This document shows, one piece after another, positions 63,325 to 64,000 of a DNA stretch of 64,000 bases. The notes below the pieces were generated by a model. It was not told where the DNA came from. It worked only from the letters and a program-made list of their open reading frames with translations, and did not search any database. Numbering within the stretch: the first letter of the stretch is position 1; each line of letters opens with the position of its first letter. Source of the stretch: Paenibacillus sp. OK003 (lineage in GTDB: Bacteria > Bacillota > Bacilli > Paenibacillales > Paenibacillaceae); the NCBI RefSeq assembly GCF_900109515.1, contig NZ_FOBD01000007.1, forward strand, positions 186,001 through 250,000, given 5' to 3'. The position numbers and the translations under genes were made by a program.

Positions 63325-63771
63325 ATGAGTGCTGAGTTTAAGTTGTCCCAAAATACAGCCATTCGGCTGGAACAGGCTCGTAGCAAAGGCATGTCGGATG
63401 CAGCTTTGTTGGAAGCGATACAGGCCAAAAATGTTGCTGCTTTTGATGCCGTGTCTGAGGAGCACTACAGATATGATGATCTTTTCTCCTATGCGGACGA
63501 GCATGGCGAGAATCTGGAAGGTGCGGTTAAAGACGGCTACCGGATTACCTTTAACACTCGTGGTGGTCTGGGCATCTACTTGCAAAAGTCCTTCGGATTA
63601 CAGCCAGAGAAAGACTTTACTGTGGGTGAAGGCATCGTAACCGGGTTGAAATTAAAACCGGAGCAGGCAGATGTGCTGGCAAAACGCCTTGCATCAAACT
63701 GGGTGATTACCGAATCCAAAGATGTACCTGAGGGCCAAGAGCTGACGTTGAAGCTGCGGGCTTTGGTTTAA
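63325..63771 (+). CDS. hypothetical protein with two similar halves of unknown function
   Basis: A 148-residue unrecognised protein. The N-terminal part is helical (LSQNTAIRLEQARSKGMSDA, ALLEAIQAKNVAAF), the rest beta-rich (GYRITFNTRGGLGIYLQKSF, then FTVGEGIVTGLKLKPEQADV). No membrane segment, cysteines or catalytic motif. AGGAAGGTG before ATG 63325 marks the start. It follows the peptide transporter at 55 bases and may be the operon's last gene before the terminator. Confidence 0.65.
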   Translation: MSAEFKLSQNTAIRLEQARSKGMSDAALLEAIQAKNVAAFDAVSEEHYRYDDLFSYADEHGENLEGAVKDGYRITFNTRGGLGIYLQKSFGLQPEKDFTVGEGIVTGLKLKPEQADVLAKRLASNWVITESKDVPEGQELTLKLRALV

Positions 63772-63781
63772 TGAAACAACA

Positions 63782-63828
63782 GACTGTCCCGTTTGCAGTG
63801 AATAACTGCGGCGGGATGGTCTTTTTTT
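63782..63828 (+). terminator. terminator downstream of the hypothetical gene
   Basis: GACTGTCCCG pairs with CGGGATGGTC (one G-T pair), with inner GCAGT/ACTGC, followed by seven Ts. Confidence 0.88.
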
Positions 63829-63927
63829 GCAAAAATAGAGGTGGAAGATTACAATTTACATATCATTAATCGGATGGAACATAAATTTGGGATGCATTGC
63901 TTCCGGGATAGAGAGGGGACTTTCATA

Positions 63928-64000
63928 ATGAATCAGCTAACATTTCTGGGAACCGGGGATGCGATGGGTGTTCCGCGGGTGTATTGTGATTGTGACGTTT
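63928..64000 (+). CDS. metallo-beta-lactamase-fold hydrolase, 5' part only, cut by window end
   Basis: Starting at ATG 63928 with GAGAGGGGACTTTCATA before it, the first 24 codons read MNQLTFLGTGDAMGVPRVYC then DCDV. LTFLGTGDAMGVPRVYCDCD matches the N-terminus of MBL-fold proteins of the PhnP/RNase Z-like branch, where the next strand leads to the HxHxDH metal motif outside this window. Confidence 0.7.
   Translation, partial: MNQLTFLGTGDAMGVPRVYCDCDV

Noticed and set aside
1..64000. CRISPR arrays, transposase genes, prophage or toxin-antitoxin pairs
   Set aside because: No regularly spaced repeats, transposase motifs, phage structural genes or convincing toxin-antitoxin pair were seen on either strand.

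Overview
The window looks like chromosomal DNA from a Paenibacillus-type member of the Bacillota (order Paenibacillales). The evidence is strong AGGAGG ribosome-binding sites with frequent TTG and GTG starts, a Bacillota tRNA repertoire, a sporulation CmpA gene, a ydaO-type c-di-AMP riboswitch, GlnR/TnrA-like boxes and Bacillus-like families such as YqhR, Ohr and Tex. No phage, transposase gene, CRISPR array or rRNA operon was seen. All assignments come from reading the sequence by eye; no database search was run.

Layout. 1-11 kb: the end of a GH36 alpha-galactosidase, tex, a cmpA gene too short for ordinary ORF calling, a SprT-like protein, tRNA-Asn/Ser, an ArsR regulator opposite a flavin-reductase-like protein, an MgtC-like membrane protein, a DeoR regulator with a HAD phosphatase, tRNA-Glu/Lys/Leu, and two nearly identical tandem XRE regulators. 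11-21 kb: a urea block. The urease operon ureABCFGD (minus strand, no ureE) stands opposite the urea ABC importer urtABCDE (plus strand), with GlnR/TnrA-like boxes and an unusual dyad between them. 21-31 kb: a PAS protein, a small XRE-like protein with a paired operator, a diverged second ureF behind its own GlnR-like box, a second tRNA-Leu, glutathione peroxidase, a c-di-AMP riboswitch ahead of an unknown Rossmann-like protein, a HAD hydrolase, mntH, ohr, and several small zinc-binding or thiol proteins.

31-42 kb: a Gram-positive Tad (Flp-type) pilus locus: TadZ-like, TadA, TadB, TadC, a short Flp-like pilin, three TadE/TadG-like pseudopilins, a prepilin peptidase and a membrane FHA protein. 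A terminator-like leader lies between its likely promoter and its first gene. 42-53 kb: housekeeping genes (epimerase, DUF2621 protein, nfo, purU, yqhR, tkt, ppnP, pgi, yigZ, a TetR regulator, YjbQ). 53-57 kb: a sulfate/thiosulfate ABC importer (cysT, cysW, cysA, binding protein). 57-64 kb: an Opp/Dpp-type peptide ABC importer, a small unknown protein and the start of a metallo-beta-lactamase-fold gene.

The most striking unexplained signal is a dispersed intergenic element of about 150-190 bp present three times (13303-13456, 53200-53362, 61086-61274). Its ends and an inner stem differ between copies but stay complementary within each copy, and it carries a nearly invariant core. It behaves like a structured RNA or a miniature palindromic mobile element.
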